Source of the DNA: Bradyrhizobium archetypum
GTDB lineage: Bacteria > Pseudomonadota > Alphaproteobacteria > Rhizobiales > Xanthobacteraceae
NCBI RefSeq assembly: GCF_013114835.1
Contig: NZ_JAAVLW010000006.1
Coordinates: 376,001 to 440,000 of the forward strand
Reading direction: 5' to 3'
DNA: 64,000 bases
Position numbers and translations under genes: made by a program. Positions 1 through 8,540 of this stretch are shown in pieces (the stretch's first letter is position 1; each line of letters starts with the position of its first letter). The notes below the pieces were generated by a model that was not told the DNA's origin, ran no database searches, and saw nothing but the letters and a program-made list of their open reading frames with translations.

Positions 1-21
1 GGTATCCAGACGAACGGGCAT
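1..21 (-). CDS. hisD: Histidinol dehydrogenase, first seven codons only (cut by window edge)
   Basis: Reading the minus strand from 21, the codons give MPVRLDT and then leave the window. Rhizobial HisD proteins typically begin with MPVRLD, and murA, a DUF2948 gene and hisD commonly follow one another in this order in Bradyrhizobium. HisD would oxidise L-histidinol to histidine in two NAD-dependent steps in the cytoplasm. Only seven residues are visible, so the call rests on gene order and the N-terminus and is an inference. Confidence 0.5.
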
Positions 22-126
22 GGCGGCTTTCTGGGAGACGTCGGAGGCCCATGCTCAATGGCGCGGCAGCCAGGGGCCGTCAACCCTTGCTGTCCCGGGT
101 TGGGGCGAATGGGGGTTGGGATGCAC

Positions 127-169
127 CGTGATTCCGGGGCGATGCGCAGCATCGAACCCGGAATGACGG
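127..169. repeat. Dispersed palindromic repeat, family A, copy 1 (short)
   Basis: An inverted repeat whose left arm reads GATTCCGGGG and whose right arm reads CCCGGAATGACGG flanks a short GATGCGCAGCATC stem. The same arms recur at about 2056, 3024, 16272, 22569 and 60499, always between genes. Confidence 0.7.
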
Positions 170-173
170 ATTG

Positions 174-626
174 TCACCCCTCCGGCCCCAGCGGCGCGAT
201 CGCGAGGTCGCTGGTGCCGAGATCGTCGGTGCCGAGGTCGGTCAGCTCGCATTCCAGGCATTCGACGTCGAGCCGCAGCGCGCCGCCGTGGGCAAACAGC
301 AACAGCGCGCTGCCGGCGGGGGCCTCGCCGGGGTGAAATTCGATTCCGACCAGTTCCAGCACCGCTTGGGGCTGCTGCAGATCGATATTGCGCGACTTGC
401 AGGCCAGAACCCGGTCGAAGCGCAGCGCCGCTATCGAGCGGCGCGGCTCGGTTCCACCCGACAGCGTCTGCTCCCAGTCCAGCCGGTCCAGGCCCACCAC
501 CAGCCGCTTCTGGTCCTGCCGCCAGACGATATCGGCGGCCTGGACGCGGGCATCCTGCACATGGGCCGATATGACGGCGAGATCGTCGGCGTCGAGCGCG
601 ATCAGTTTGAGCGGGTCCGCTGGCAT
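174..626 (-). CDS. DUF2948 family protein
   Basis: A 150-residue cytoplasmic protein starting MPADPLKLIALDADDLAV, with the conserved stretches VGIEFHPGEAPAGSA and LRLDVECLECELTDLG that I associate with the DUF2948 family. The biochemical role is unknown. The reading frame also allows a TTG start at 671 that overlaps the murA stop codon (TTGA), which could allow translational coupling. I prefer the ATG at 626 because the family usually starts just before the PLKLIALDA segment. It sits between murA and hisD on the same strand. Confidence 0.8.
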   Translation of the reverse strand: MPADPLKLIALDADDLAVISAHVQDARVQAADIVWRQDQKRLVVGLDRLDWEQTLSGGTEPRRSIAALRFDRVLACKSRNIDLQQPQAVLELVGIEFHPGEAPAGSALLLFAHGGALRLDVECLECELTDLGTDDLGTSDLAIAPLGPEG

Positions 627-667
627 CCCAAGAATCTCGCTAATGCCTCGCTGGTCTTCGATCGTAT

Positions 668-1957
668 TCAATCTCTGATGCGCTCGATCGACGCACCGCA
701 GGCCGAAAGCTTGTCCTCCAGCCGCTCAAAGCCGCGGTCCAGATGATAGACGCGGTTGACCATGGTTTCGCCCTCGGCGGCAAGTCCTGCGATAACCAGC
801 GAAACCGACGCGCGCAGATCGGTCGCCATCACAGGCGCGCCGCGCAGTTTTGCGCCGCCGTCGATGGTCGCGGTCTCGCCGTCCAGCGATATACGCGCAC
901 CGAACCGCGCCAGTTCCTGCACATGCATGAAACGGTTCTCGAAAATCGTCTCGGTGATCTGCGAGGAGCCGCCGGCGCAGGCCATCAGTGCCATCAATTG
1001 CGCCTGCAGGTCGGTCGGGAAACCCGGGAACGGCGCGGTCGACACCGTCACCGGGCGGAGGCCGGCGCCATTCCTGGCGACCCGGATGCCGCCATTATTG
1101 ATGGTGATATCGGCGCCGGCCTCGGCCAGCACGTCGAGCGCCGACTGCAACAGCTCGGGCCGGGCGCCGGACAACTGCACGTCGCCGCCAGTCATGGCGA
1201 CCGCCATCGCATAGGTGCCGGCCTCGATTCTATCAGGCAGCGCGGTGTGCCGCGCGCCATGCAGCGTCTCGACTCCCTCGACCACGATCTGCGGCGTGCC
1301 GGCCCCCAGGATGCGCGCGCCCATCTTGTTCAGGCAATCGGCGACATCGGCGATTTCCGGCTCGCAGGCGGCATTGGTGATGACGGTCGTGCCCTTGGCC
1401 AGCGTTGCCGCCATCAGCGCCACATGGGTGCCGCTCACCGTCACCTTGGGGAAATCGATTATACCGCCGCGCAGGCCGCCGGGCGCCTTCGCGACCACAT
1501 AGCCGCCGTCGATGGTGAGCTCGGCGCCGAGTTTTTCCAACGCCATGATCAGGAGATCGACCGGCCGCGTGCCGATGGCGCAGCCGCCGGGCAGCGAGAC
1601 TTTCGCTTCATGCATCCGCGCAAGCAAGGGCGCGATCACCCAGAAGCTGGCGCGCATCCGCGACACCAGTTCATAAGGCGCCGTGGTGTCGATGATGTCA
1701 GCCGCGGAAATATGCAGGGTCTGGCCCTGGTAGGCGCGGTCGCCCGGCCGCTTGCCCGCGGACATGATGTCGACGCCGTGATTGCCGAGGATGCGCTGCA
1801 ATTGCGCGACGTCGGCCAGCCGCGGCACGTTGTCCAGGATCAGCGTATCCTCGGTGAGGAGGGCTGCGATCATCAGCGGCAGAGCCGCATTCTTCGCGCC
1901 CGAAATCGCGATGGTGCCGTTGAGCTTGCTGCCGCCGACAATACGAATGCGGTCCAT
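668..1957 (-). CDS. murA: UDP-N-acetylglucosamine 1-carboxyvinyltransferase
   Basis: MurA transfers enolpyruvate from PEP to UDP-GlcNAc, the first committed step of peptidoglycan synthesis, in the cytoplasm. The 429-residue product has the normal family length and an EPSP-synthase-like two-domain fold. Visible signatures are the N-terminal [20 protein letters not shown] with Lys22 and Asn23, and the catalytic loop [12 protein letters not shown] with Cys126 (the fosfomycin target). The ATG at 1957 follows a GGGGG ribosome-binding site and gives the usual N-terminus; a longer in-frame extension to 2050 has no family resemblance and was rejected. The next gene downstream is the DUF2948 gene. Confidence 0.97.
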   Translation of the reverse strand: MDRIRIVGGSKLNGTIAISGAKNAALPLMIAALLTEDTLILDNVPRLADVAQLQRILGNHGVDIMSAGKRPGDRAYQGQTLHISAADIIDTTAPYELVSRMRASFWVIAPLLARMHEAKVSLPGGCAIGTRPVDLLIMALEKLGAELTIDGGYVVAKAPGGLRGGIIDFPKVTVSGTHVALMAATLAKGTTVITNAACEPEIADVADCLNKMGARILGAGTPQIVVEGVETLHGARHTALPDRIEAGTYAMAVAMTGGDVQLSGARPELLQSALDVLAEAGADITINNGGIRVARNGAGLRPVTVSTAPFPGFPTDLQAQLMALMACAGGSSQITETIFENRFMHVQELARFGARISLDGETATIDGGAKLRGAPVMATDLRASVSLVIAGLAAEGETMVNRVYHLDRGFERLEDKLSACGASIERIRD

Positions 1958-2055
1958 GCCACCCCCTGGTCTGCACAAATTATGAGCGCGCGTCAGGAGC
2001 AGAAGCGGTGAGATTTGCGGCGATTTGATGGGGTGGATGCTCAGGGCCACAGGCT

Positions 2056-2160
2056 GTCATTCCGGGGCGATGCGTTAGCATCGAACCCGGAATCTCGAGA
2101 TTCTCAGTTGCGCGAGGGCGCCCCATAGTTCGCTCACTTCATGAGCGCCCCGGAATGACG
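2056..2160. repeat. Dispersed palindromic repeat, family A, copy 2
   Basis: Long copy. The outer arms GTCATTCCGGGGCG and CGCCCCGGAATGAC are inverted, and the inner block carries GAACCCGGAATCTCGAGATTC as in other copies. It fills most of the space between murA and the alpha/beta hydrolase gene. Confidence 0.75.
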
Positions 2161-2175
2161 CTCACGCGCGGACGC

Positions 2176-3000
2176 TCAGCCCTTGATAAACGCCAGCAGA
2201 TCGGCGTTGATAGTCTCCGCCTCCGTCGTCGGCATGCCGTGCGGGAAGCCCTTGTAGGTCTTTAGCGTGCCGTTCTTCAGAAGCTTCGCCGACAGCGGCG
2301 CGGAGTCTTCGTACGGCACGATCTGGTCGTCGTCGCCATGCATCACCAGCACGGGAACGGTGATCTTCTTGAGATCCTCGGTGAAGTCGGTCTGCGAGAA
2401 GGCGACGATGCCGTCGTAATGCGCTTTGGCGCCGCCCATCATGCCCTGCCGCCACCAGTTCTCGATCACGGCTTCGGACGGCTTGGCGCCCGGTCGGTTG
2501 TAGCCGTAGAACGGGCCGGCGGCGATATCGCGATAGAATTGCGAGCGACCGGCCGCGAGCTGCGCCTGCATGCCGTCAAAGACCTGTTTCGGCAAGCCGC
2601 CCGGATTGGCCGGCGTCTGCACCATCAGCGGCGGCACCGCCGCAATGATCGCGGCCTTCGCGACCCGGCTCTCGCCGTGGCGGGCGATGTAGTGCACCAC
2701 CTCGCCGCCACCGGTGGAATGGCCGACGTGAACGGCATTGTTCAAATCGAGATGCGCGGTCAGCGCCGCGAGGTCGTCGGCATAGTGATCCATGTCGTGG
2801 CCGTCGGCGACCTGGCTGGAGCGGCCATGGCCGCGCCGGTCATGGGCAATCACGCGAAACCCGTTGTTGAGGAAGAACAGCATCTGCGCGTCCCAGTCGT
2901 CGGCCGAGAGCGGCCAACCGTGGCTGAACACGATGGGCTGCCCCTTGCCCCAATCCTTGTAGAAGATCTCGACGCCGTCTTTGGTTGATATGGTGGGCAT
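2176..3000 (-). CDS. Alpha/beta hydrolase, non-heme chloroperoxidase type
   Basis: A 274-residue alpha/beta hydrolase close to the cofactor-free haloperoxidase/esterase group. The catalytic triad is visible: Ser95 in GHSTGGGE, Asp225 in HGDDDQIVP, and His254 in GFPHGMPTT near the C-terminus. The N-terminus [18 protein letters not shown] is typical. No signal peptide is present, so it is probably cytoplasmic. The start at 3000 is set by a GAGGAG ribosome-binding site about nine bases upstream; the longer frame runs into a repeat. Natural substrate is unknown; members often act as esterases or perhydrolases. Confidence 0.9.
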   Translation of the reverse strand: MPTISTKDGVEIFYKDWGKGQPIVFSHGWPLSADDWDAQMLFFLNNGFRVIAHDRRGHGRSSQVADGHDMDHYADDLAALTAHLDLNNAVHVGHSTGGGEVVHYIARHGESRVAKAAIIAAVPPLMVQTPANPGGLPKQVFDGMQAQLAAGRSQFYRDIAAGPFYGYNRPGAKPSEAVIENWWRQGMMGGAKAHYDGIVAFSQTDFTEDLKKITVPVLVMHGDDDQIVPYEDSAPLSAKLLKNGTLKTYKGFPHGMPTTEAETINADLLAFIKG

Positions 3001-3023
3001 TACGAATTCTCCTCTTGTTAGGC

Positions 3024-3117
3024 CGTCATTCCGGGACACGCGTCTTCGCGTGGACGAATCTGGATGTTGTTGAACGAGATTCCGGGTCTGGTGCTGGCGC
3101 ACCATCCCGGAATGACG
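3024..3117. repeat. Dispersed palindromic repeat, family A, copy 3 (variant interior)
   Basis: Outer arms GTCATTCCGGGA and TCCCGGAATGAC are inverted. The interior includes a second hairpin, ACGCGTCTTCGCGTGGACGA, that other copies lack. It lies just upstream of the hydrolase gene. Confidence 0.65.
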
Positions 3118-3126
3118 ATCAAGCTG

Positions 3127-3627
3127 TCACGCCGGCCGGTAGCGCCGGAGCACGCCGATGATCACGACGGCGAAGAACACCAGCACGATGCCCTGAACCA
3201 CGGCGAATGGCGGCTCGGCCGGCGGCACGCTCGGCGCCAGCGCGTGCAGCACCGGCACTTTCAGGAAGCTCTGGATCACCAGCACGAATACGTTGAGATA
3301 GAGCGAGACCAGCGCGGTCAGCGCGTAGATCCAGCGCCAGGCGCCGTTGAGCTTCATGCCGTACAGCGCAAAGCAGGCGATCGCCAGCAGCACCAGCGAC
3401 AGAATGCCCATCATGTGCGAGGGCAACAGCTTGTCGGACAATAGCGGCGGGATCAGAAAGCCCGACGCGCTGGTCAGGATCGTGAACACCAGGAAGATCG
3501 CGGTCAGGCCAGGCATCTGCTTCGAGCCGAGCATGCCGAACATCACGACCAGGCCCGCCACGATGGCGATCAGGCTGATGATGACATGCACGAGAACAAA
3601 TGTCGCCAAACTCATCCCCAAAATCAT
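3127..3627 (-). CDS. Small four-helix membrane protein of unknown function
   Basis: A 166-residue hydrophobic protein with about four predicted membrane helices (roughly residues 7-32, 40-62, 75-98 and 140-160) and short loops. I do not recognise a catalytic motif. The ATG at 3627 is preceded by a GAGGGGG ribosome-binding site; a second Met at residue 5 could also serve. It is separated from the hydrolase by a repeat, so it is probably its own transcription unit. Confidence 0.7.
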   Translation of the reverse strand: MILGMSLATFVLVHVIISLIAIVAGLVVMFGMLGSKQMPGLTAIFLVFTILTSASGFLIPPLLSDKLLPSHMMGILSLVLLAIACFALYGMKLNGAWRWIYALTALVSLYLNVFVLVIQSFLKVPVLHALAPSVPPAEPPFAVVQGIVLVFFAVVIIGVLRRYRPA

Positions 3628-3854
3628 GATGCGCCCCCTCGTTGGAAACTTCGCAGACGTTACGACGCGGCATGGAATATTTCCACAATCATCGCGTGCG
3701 GCAGCGGCAAGGCAGGCATGAATGACGCATCAACCAAAGTAGTATGATGCACGAAATATTTGCAGACTTGTGACAAATGCCCGCAGAGAAGACGCGGAAG
3801 AATTGAATCTAATGGCTGCAATCCTTTCTCGTCATCGCGTCACGCCATGCCGCA

Positions 3855-5567
3855 TCATAGCGCCGGTTTCATGGCATCGGCCAGATAGCCATGCAGCGCG
3901 GCCACCACCTGCGCGCCCTCGCCGATCGCACCACCGACACGCTTGACGGAGCCGGAGCGCACGTCGCCGACCGCGAACACGCCCGGCACGGACGTCTCCA
4001 GCGGCGACGCCGGTGGCCCGTCTTTCTGCGTGCATTGCGCGCCGGTCACGACAAAGCCGCCGCGATCGACCATGACGCCGCAGCCCTCGAGCCAGCCGGT
4101 TGCAGGATCGGCGCCAACAAACAAGAAGAGATTGCGGATGTCGAGCGAGTGCTCCTCGGGCGCGAGGCGGCTGCGCCAGCGCACGCGCGCCAGCGAGGCG
4201 TCTTCATCACCCTCGAGGCCGACCACTTCGGCGTTGAATATCAGTTCAATGTTGTCAGTCGCCTCGATGCGCTCGATCAGATAGCGTGACATGCTGGCCC
4301 CGAGCCCGCCGCCGCGGATGATCATGTAGACCTTGCGCGCATGGCCGGACAGGAACACCGCGGCCTGACCTGCGGAGTTGCCGCCGCCGACCAGCACGAC
4401 ATCCTGCCCGATGCACAGCTTCGCCTCGATCGGCGAGGCCCAGTACCAGACGCCGCGTCCCTCGAATTTTTCGAGATTTGCGATCTCGGGCCGGCGATAA
4501 CGTGCCCCGCTCGCCACCACGACGGATTTGGCGCGCATCGACTTTCCGCAGTCGGTCGCCAGTGCAAAGACGCCGTCGTTGCGGCTGCAATCGAGCGACC
4601 TGATCGAGACCGGGATCAGCATCTCGGCGCCGAATTTTTGCGCCTGGTTGAAGGCACGTCCGGCGAGTGCCTGGCCGGAAATGCCGGTCGGAAAGCCCAA
4701 ATAGTTTTCGATCCTGGCGCTGGCGCCGGCCTGGCCGCCGAAGGCGCGCGCATCGAACACGGCGACCGACAATCCTTCGGAGGCCGCATAGACGGCGGTG
4801 GCCAGCCCCGCCGGCCCGCTGCCGACGACCGCAACGTCATAAAGCTTTTCATGGTTGTGCTCGCCGATCATGCCGATCGCATAGGCAATCGCCGGCTCCG
4901 ACGGGTTGCGCAGCACCGTCCCGTCGGGACACACGACCAAGGGCAGGTCGGCGCGCGACGTGGCATAGCGCGCGACGAGGTCGGCGGCGTCCTTGTCGGT
5001 GGCGGGATCGAGCACGTGATGCGGCTGGCCGTTACGTCCCAGGAAATTCTGCAGCCGCGCCATGTCACCGAGCGAGGTCGGGCCGATCAGCACCGGGCCG
5101 CCGGCGCCGCCCTGGATCAGGCTGACCCGGCGCAGGATCAGCGCGCGCATGATGCGCTCGCCGAGTTCGGCTTCGGCAACCAGAAGCGCGCGCAACTGAT
5201 CCGGCGGAATCAGCAGCGTTTCGACGTCGCCGTCGGCATGGCCGTCGACAAGGGCGACGCGGCCGGAAAGCTGGCCGATTTCGGCCAGGAATTGTCCGGG
5301 CCCCTGATCGATGACCGGCGTGATGTGACCGAGGCCATCGCGCTGGGTGATGGCGACCGTGCCTGACAGCACCACGAACATGCCGGGACCGACCTTGCCG
5401 GTCTCGAACAGGGCTTCGCCGTCCCGATAGCTCCGCAATTCCCCGAACCGGCGCATGCGCTCGATTTCCTGAGGCATCAGGACCGGAAAAGTCTGCTCAT
5501 GACGTGGAAACGCGTAAGCATTGACGCCGGCCGCCGGACCGGTCGTGGTATCTGCACTCATTGTCAT
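3855..5567 (-). CDS. Cyclic-nucleotide-binding-domain/thioredoxin-reductase-like FAD oxidoreductase, no CxxC
   Basis: A 570-residue fusion. Residues about 25-145 form a cyclic-nucleotide-binding domain (GEALFETGKVGPGMFVVLSG). Residues about 155-235 look like a thioredoxin/glutaredoxin-like segment. From about 240 comes a thioredoxin-reductase-type flavoprotein with the FAD motif VVGSGPAGLATAV (Gly249-Gly254), a second nucleotide motif VLVGGGNSAGQA, and the FAD-closing motif GVFAVGDVRSG. The redox-active CxxC of true thioredoxin reductases is absent: the equivalent region reads GVWYWASPIEAKLC. It therefore probably passes electrons from NAD(P)H to something other than thioredoxin. Ligand and partner are unknown. 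The ribosome-binding site is weak, so the start is less certain. Confidence 0.85.
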   Translation of the reverse strand: MTMSADTTTGPAAGVNAYAFPRHEQTFPVLMPQEIERMRRFGELRSYRDGEALFETGKVGPGMFVVLSGTVAITQRDGLGHITPVIDQGPGQFLAEIGQLSGRVALVDGHADGDVETLLIPPDQLRALLVAEAELGERIMRALILRRVSLIQGGAGGPVLIGPTSLGDMARLQNFLGRNGQPHHVLDPATDKDAADLVARYATSRADLPLVVCPDGTVLRNPSEPAIAYAIGMIGEHNHEKLYDVAVVGSGPAGLATAVYAASEGLSVAVFDARAFGGQAGASARIENYLGFPTGISGQALAGRAFNQAQKFGAEMLIPVSIRSLDCSRNDGVFALATDCGKSMRAKSVVVASGARYRRPEIANLEKFEGRGVWYWASPIEAKLCIGQDVVLVGGGNSAGQAAVFLSGHARKVYMIIRGGGLGASMSRYLIERIEATDNIELIFNAEVVGLEGDEDASLARVRWRSRLAPEEHSLDIRNLFLFVGADPATGWLEGCGVMVDRGGFVVTGAQCTQKDGPPASPLETSVPGVFAVGDVRSGSVKRVGGAIGEGAQVVAALHGYLADAMKPAL

Positions 5568-5636
5568 CGCCCAAAAAAGAAACAGAACGGTGCAGAGAGC
5601 GTGCCAGGGCAGCGTGGGCGAATTTTGTCTCGACGC

Positions 5637-5834
5637 TTACGCGCCCGGCTTTTCTCCGCTGGCGTCATTTAGGGACGTATCGGCACTTTCGGAAGGTCCG
5701 GCATCGCTGCGCCCGCGGGCCTGCGCCTTCCGCCGCTTGAGGTTTTCGCGCAACGCCAGCTTCAGCCGGTCGCGTCGCGAGTCCTTCACAGCCGCGCCGG
5801 TTTTTCCCGTGTCCTTGCCTCGATCGCCCTTCAT
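5637..5834 (-). CDS. Small basic protein of unknown function
   Basis: A 65-residue, highly charged protein with the core DRLKLALRENLKRRKAQAR, followed by a Ser/Asp-rich tail. I recognise this as a short conserved hypothetical of Bradyrhizobium, with no known function. The amphipathic Arg/Lys-rich helix could bind nucleic acid, which is inference only. It ends 69 bases upstream of the start of the FAD oxidoreductase gene on the same strand. Confidence 0.6.
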   Translation of the reverse strand: MKGDRGKDTGKTGAAVKDSRRDRLKLALRENLKRRKAQARGRSDAGPSESADTSLNDASGEKPGA

Positions 5835-6147
5835 GCCCGACCCAATAACCGCGATCGCAAAGCATAACCAAACCGCGACATCTGTGCACTGCCCAGTGGA
5901 GCAGGCGCGCCGGGCGAGGCCGCATCGCTCTCTCGCCGCTGAACTCCGATTCCACGTACTTCGAGGTCAAGAGGTGGAGGGACGGGAACCGGATTGGCCC
6001 GAAGTTGTCCCCGTTGATGCCGCCTGTGCCGATTTTTGACGATTTTGGGCCCCTCCCGGCCTGCCCGCGCGCTTGCACCAAAGGGGCCCTTGTGGCAAGA
6101 ACCGGCCGCCTGAGGGCCTCTAGGGCCGATTCCTGAATACCAGGCAT
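5835..6147. other. Gene-free stretch upstream of tRNA-Thr
   Basis: I see no convincing gene in these 313 bases. Around 6072-6100 lies an imperfect dyad with arms CTTGC and GGCAAG around AAAGGGGCCCTTG. The stretch must hold the tRNA promoter and that of the small basic protein gene on the other strand, but no clear -35/-10 pair stands out. Confidence 0.5.
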
Positions 6148-6222
6148 GCTGCCGTAGCTCAGTGGTAGAGCACTCCATTGGTAATGGAGAGGTCGACAGT
6201 TCAATCCTGTCTGGCAGCACCA
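6148..6222 (+). tRNA. tRNA-Thr (anticodon GGT)
   Basis: A complete 75-base cloverleaf with encoded CCA. The acceptor stem GCTGCCG pairs with TGGCAGC; the D-arm contains AGCTCAGTGGTAGAGC; the anticodon stem-loop is CTCCA-TTGGTAA-TGGAG, giving anticodon GGT; the T-arm is ACAGTTCAATCCTGT. It decodes ACC and ACT. Confidence 0.96.
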
Positions 6223-6469
6223 TCTCTTCCTATCGGCACCAACGAGCTGCTGAACGACGTGAGCATTTCGCGCTGGGCGTGATAGACCCACGGCTGCGAT
6301 GCACCCAGGACTGCGCGATGTTCTACGAATGGCCTGCCCTGCCAAGCGTCTCTATTCAACAAATCAGCACTTTCTCGGGTGAGCTCTACAAGGTTTTTGC
6401 CGAACGGCTTTGAGGACGAACCTTACATTGCCTTTGGAGCAAGCCTGTGGCGCTTTCAGTCTCCGCGTC

Positions 6470-6847
6470 CTATGCACCCATCAGCTCGCGCAGCGTCCCG
6501 GTGATCTCGTTCACGCTGTAGGGCTTGGTCAAGAACCGTCCTCCCTCGGGGAGTTCACAGTCGCGGAGCCGGAGCCGACCCGAGGTCGCGATGATCTTGA
6601 TCGGCGGCCAGCGGTTTCGCACCAAGTGGGCTAACCGCAAGCCGTCGATCGAACCCGGCATCTGAATGTCGGTGAAGATCACGCGAATATCTGTTCGTGC
6701 TTCGAGCACGGCAATTGCCTCGGCCGCGTTTGCCGCCTCGATCACATCGAAGCCGGCATCCTCGATCATTGCTACGGCATGCCATCGCAGCATCGCCTCG
6801 TCCTCGACGACGAGCACGACCGGGCGACGGCCAGCTAAATGCTCCAT
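6470..6847 (-). CDS. Single-domain response regulator (receiver only)
   Basis: A 125-residue CheY-like receiver with no output domain. The acidic pocket is in VVEDEA (Glu15-Asp16), the phospho-acceptor is Asp60 in FTDIQMPG, Thr88 lies in ATSG, and Lys108 in FLTKPYS. Such proteins relay phosphate or work by protein contact. No kinase gene is adjacent, so the partner is not in the immediate neighbourhood. It lies just beyond tRNA-Thr in a patch of regulators. Confidence 0.9.
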   Translation of the reverse strand: MEHLAGRRPVVLVVEDEAMLRWHAVAMIEDAGFDVIEAANAAEAIAVLEARTDIRVIFTDIQMPGSIDGLRLAHLVRNRWPPIKIIATSGRLRLRDCELPEGGRFLTKPYSVNEITGTLRELMGA

Positions 6848-7301
6848 CGGACCCTGCTAACTGTCGAATTGCCGAACTTGGCGCTTTGAGACCTGCGTCC
6901 CTGCCGCAGGTGCGCTTCCACCCCATTCCTAACGTCGGAAATCGGACGTAGGCGGTGTCGAGGAGCCAATTCGCTTGTTGACTATTCGTTCCAAGGAGCG
7001 CCCAATACACAGGAAGAAGAGCCAAAGGCCGCGTCAGGATGGCTCTTGCCCGTCTAGATGACAGTGTCGGACTTCCGACAGTTGAGGGCTCTGACGACAC
7101 AGCTTTCCGATAGAAAGCACCGGCGACCTTACAGGCAGGCCCTGTACGCGATTCGGCACAAGCTTGGTCCTGAGACGGAAACCGGACGGACAAGGACCAT
7201 CAGTGTTTTTTACTGTAACTTGATCCCGCGGAGCGTCCCCTCGGAGCTCGCATCCATCATCTGCGGTAGATCGCCCGACCGACCGGGCATGGACACCGCA
7301 A
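6848..7301. other. Gene-free stretch between receiver and Crp/Fnr genes
   Basis: A 454-base divergent intergenic region. I find no ORF with family resemblance on either strand. It should contain the promoters of both flanking regulators. No FNR-type TTGAT-N4-ATCAA palindrome is present. Confidence 0.5.
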
Positions 7302-8009
7302 TTGCACGCGCCTTCAACCACGCCGCTGGACAACAAGCTGCTCGCCTCGCTGCCGCGCAGCGCGTTTGAGGCAGTCGCGGCTCATCTTACGACCGTTATG
7401 CTACCTCAAGGTACGTCCGTCTATGAAGCCGGCGGCGAGGTTGAACAGGTCTATTTCCCTCACAACGGCATGTTTTCATTGCTCTCCGTGATGCGCGACG
7501 GCAAGTCTATCGAGACCGCAACAGTCGGACGTGAGGGTGTGGTCGGCGCAATGGCGGGGTTGGGTCTCTACAAATCGCTTGTCCGCGTGAACGTTCAGTT
7601 GTCGATGACAGCCAGCAGGATATCCTCGGCAGCTTTCAGGAGAGCCGTCGCCTCAAGCCCACAGGTACGGGACATCTGCATCAACTACAATGAAGTGCTG
7701 CTAAATCAGGCCCGCATCACTGCGGCGTGCAATGCGCTGCATCAAATCGATCAGCGCTTTTGTCGCTGGCTATTGCAGTCAGCCGATCGAGCGGCAGGTG
7801 ATACCGTCACGCTGACGCAAGAGCTCCTTGCCGACATGCTTGGAGTCCGTAGGACCTCTGTGACAGAGGTGGCCGTCAGGATCCAGGAGCAAGGCATTAT
7901 CACCTATTCGCGCGGCGTCATTAAAATACTGGACCGCGGCGCGTTAGAGCGGCTGTCTTGCGAATGCTATCAGACGCTCGTCGAGCATGAGGCCACTCTG
8001 GCAAATTGA
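7302..8009 (+). CDS. Crp/Fnr family transcriptional regulator
   Basis: A 235-residue DNA-binding regulator. Residues about 20-130 form the cyclic-nucleotide-binding-like beta-roll (VYFPHNGMFSLLSVM, ETATVGREGVVGAMAGLG). Residues about 165-220 form a winged helix with LTQELLADMLGVRRTSVTEV. It lacks the N-terminal cysteine cluster of oxygen-sensing Fnr, so it is probably not an iron-sulfur sensor. The only usable start I find is TTG at 7302; an ATG at 7289 is out of frame. Ligand and targets are unknown. Confidence 0.88.
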   Translation: MHAPSTTPLDNKLLASLPRSAFEAVAAHLTTVMLPQGTSVYEAGGEVEQVYFPHNGMFSLLSVMRDGKSIETATVGREGVVGAMAGLGLYKSLVRVNVQLSMTASRISSAAFRRAVASSPQVRDICINYNEVLLNQARITAACNALHQIDQRFCRWLLQSADRAAGDTVTLTQELLADMLGVRRTSVTEVAVRIQEQGIITYSRGVIKILDRGALERLSCECYQTLVEHEATLAN

Positions 8010-8177
8010 GCGGACAGACCGTCTCGCGGAAGTCGCCGCAGCTCGTGCGGCGCGGCCGCTGATAAAGCTCATAATCCGCTGCGATGGCCGGCTTGATTGG
8101 TCGGCCGCCGGACAGACGCGGCGGCCCAAGGGTCTTTGATTACCTGGAGTGACCAAGGCAGGAGTGAGGAGGACCCG

Positions 8178-8540
8178 ATGGATCAACGGCGGAGACGGGT
8201 CAAACACGCGAAGACTTTTGAAGAGCGGCTAGCAGAAGAGGCTCAACGCTTTCAGGAGGCAGCAGACAAGCTTCCTCCGCGCACTGCCCGCGAACTGCTT
8301 CTACGGCGAGCCCGACAAGCAAGTACGGCCGCTCACATCAACGAATGGCTGACATCGCCCGGGCTGCAGCCTCCTAGGTCATTGAAAACTTGCCGGCCGA
8401 TCAGAAGAGGTAACGCCGCTGCCAAGCCAAATAGAGGCGTTCGACAAGAAGCTCGACGGCAAATGCTGGCGCCAACAGCCCGACCAACTAGCGCAAAGCC
8501 GATGTTCACGACCCGAGCGCGACATTGCGGAACGCCCTGA
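8178..8540 (+). CDS. Small conserved basic protein with an unusual C-terminal extension
   Basis: The first about 66 residues, from MDQRRRRVKHAKTFEERLAE to HINEWLTSPGLQPP, match a short conserved rhizobial protein I recognise, which normally ends right after the LQPP segment. Here the frame runs on for about 54 low-complexity residues rich in Arg, Pro and Ala and overlaps the 3' end of the opposite HD-GYP gene by 35 bases. A TAG lies out of frame immediately after the family's usual end (about 8374), which suggests a lost stop or small indel. The ATG at 8178 has a GTGAGGAGG ribosome-binding site. Function unknown. Confidence 0.7.
   Translation: MDQRRRRVKHAKTFEERLAEEAQRFQEAADKLPPRTARELLLRRARQASTAAHINEWLTSPGLQPPRSLKTCRPIRRGNAAAKPNRGVRQEARRQMLAPTARPTSAKPMFTTRARHCGTP

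Noticed and set aside
743-2011. Long plus-strand ORF (422 codons) across murA
   Set aside because: It is the antisense shadow of murA; composition is His/Arg/Gly/Asp-rich with no family resemblance.
6148-6470. Integration site at tRNA-Thr
   Set aside because: No second copy of the tRNA 3' end and no integrase seen in the window.
7034-7336. 100-codon minus-strand ORF in the receiver-Crp gap
   Set aside because: No family resemblance; overlaps the Crp start region.
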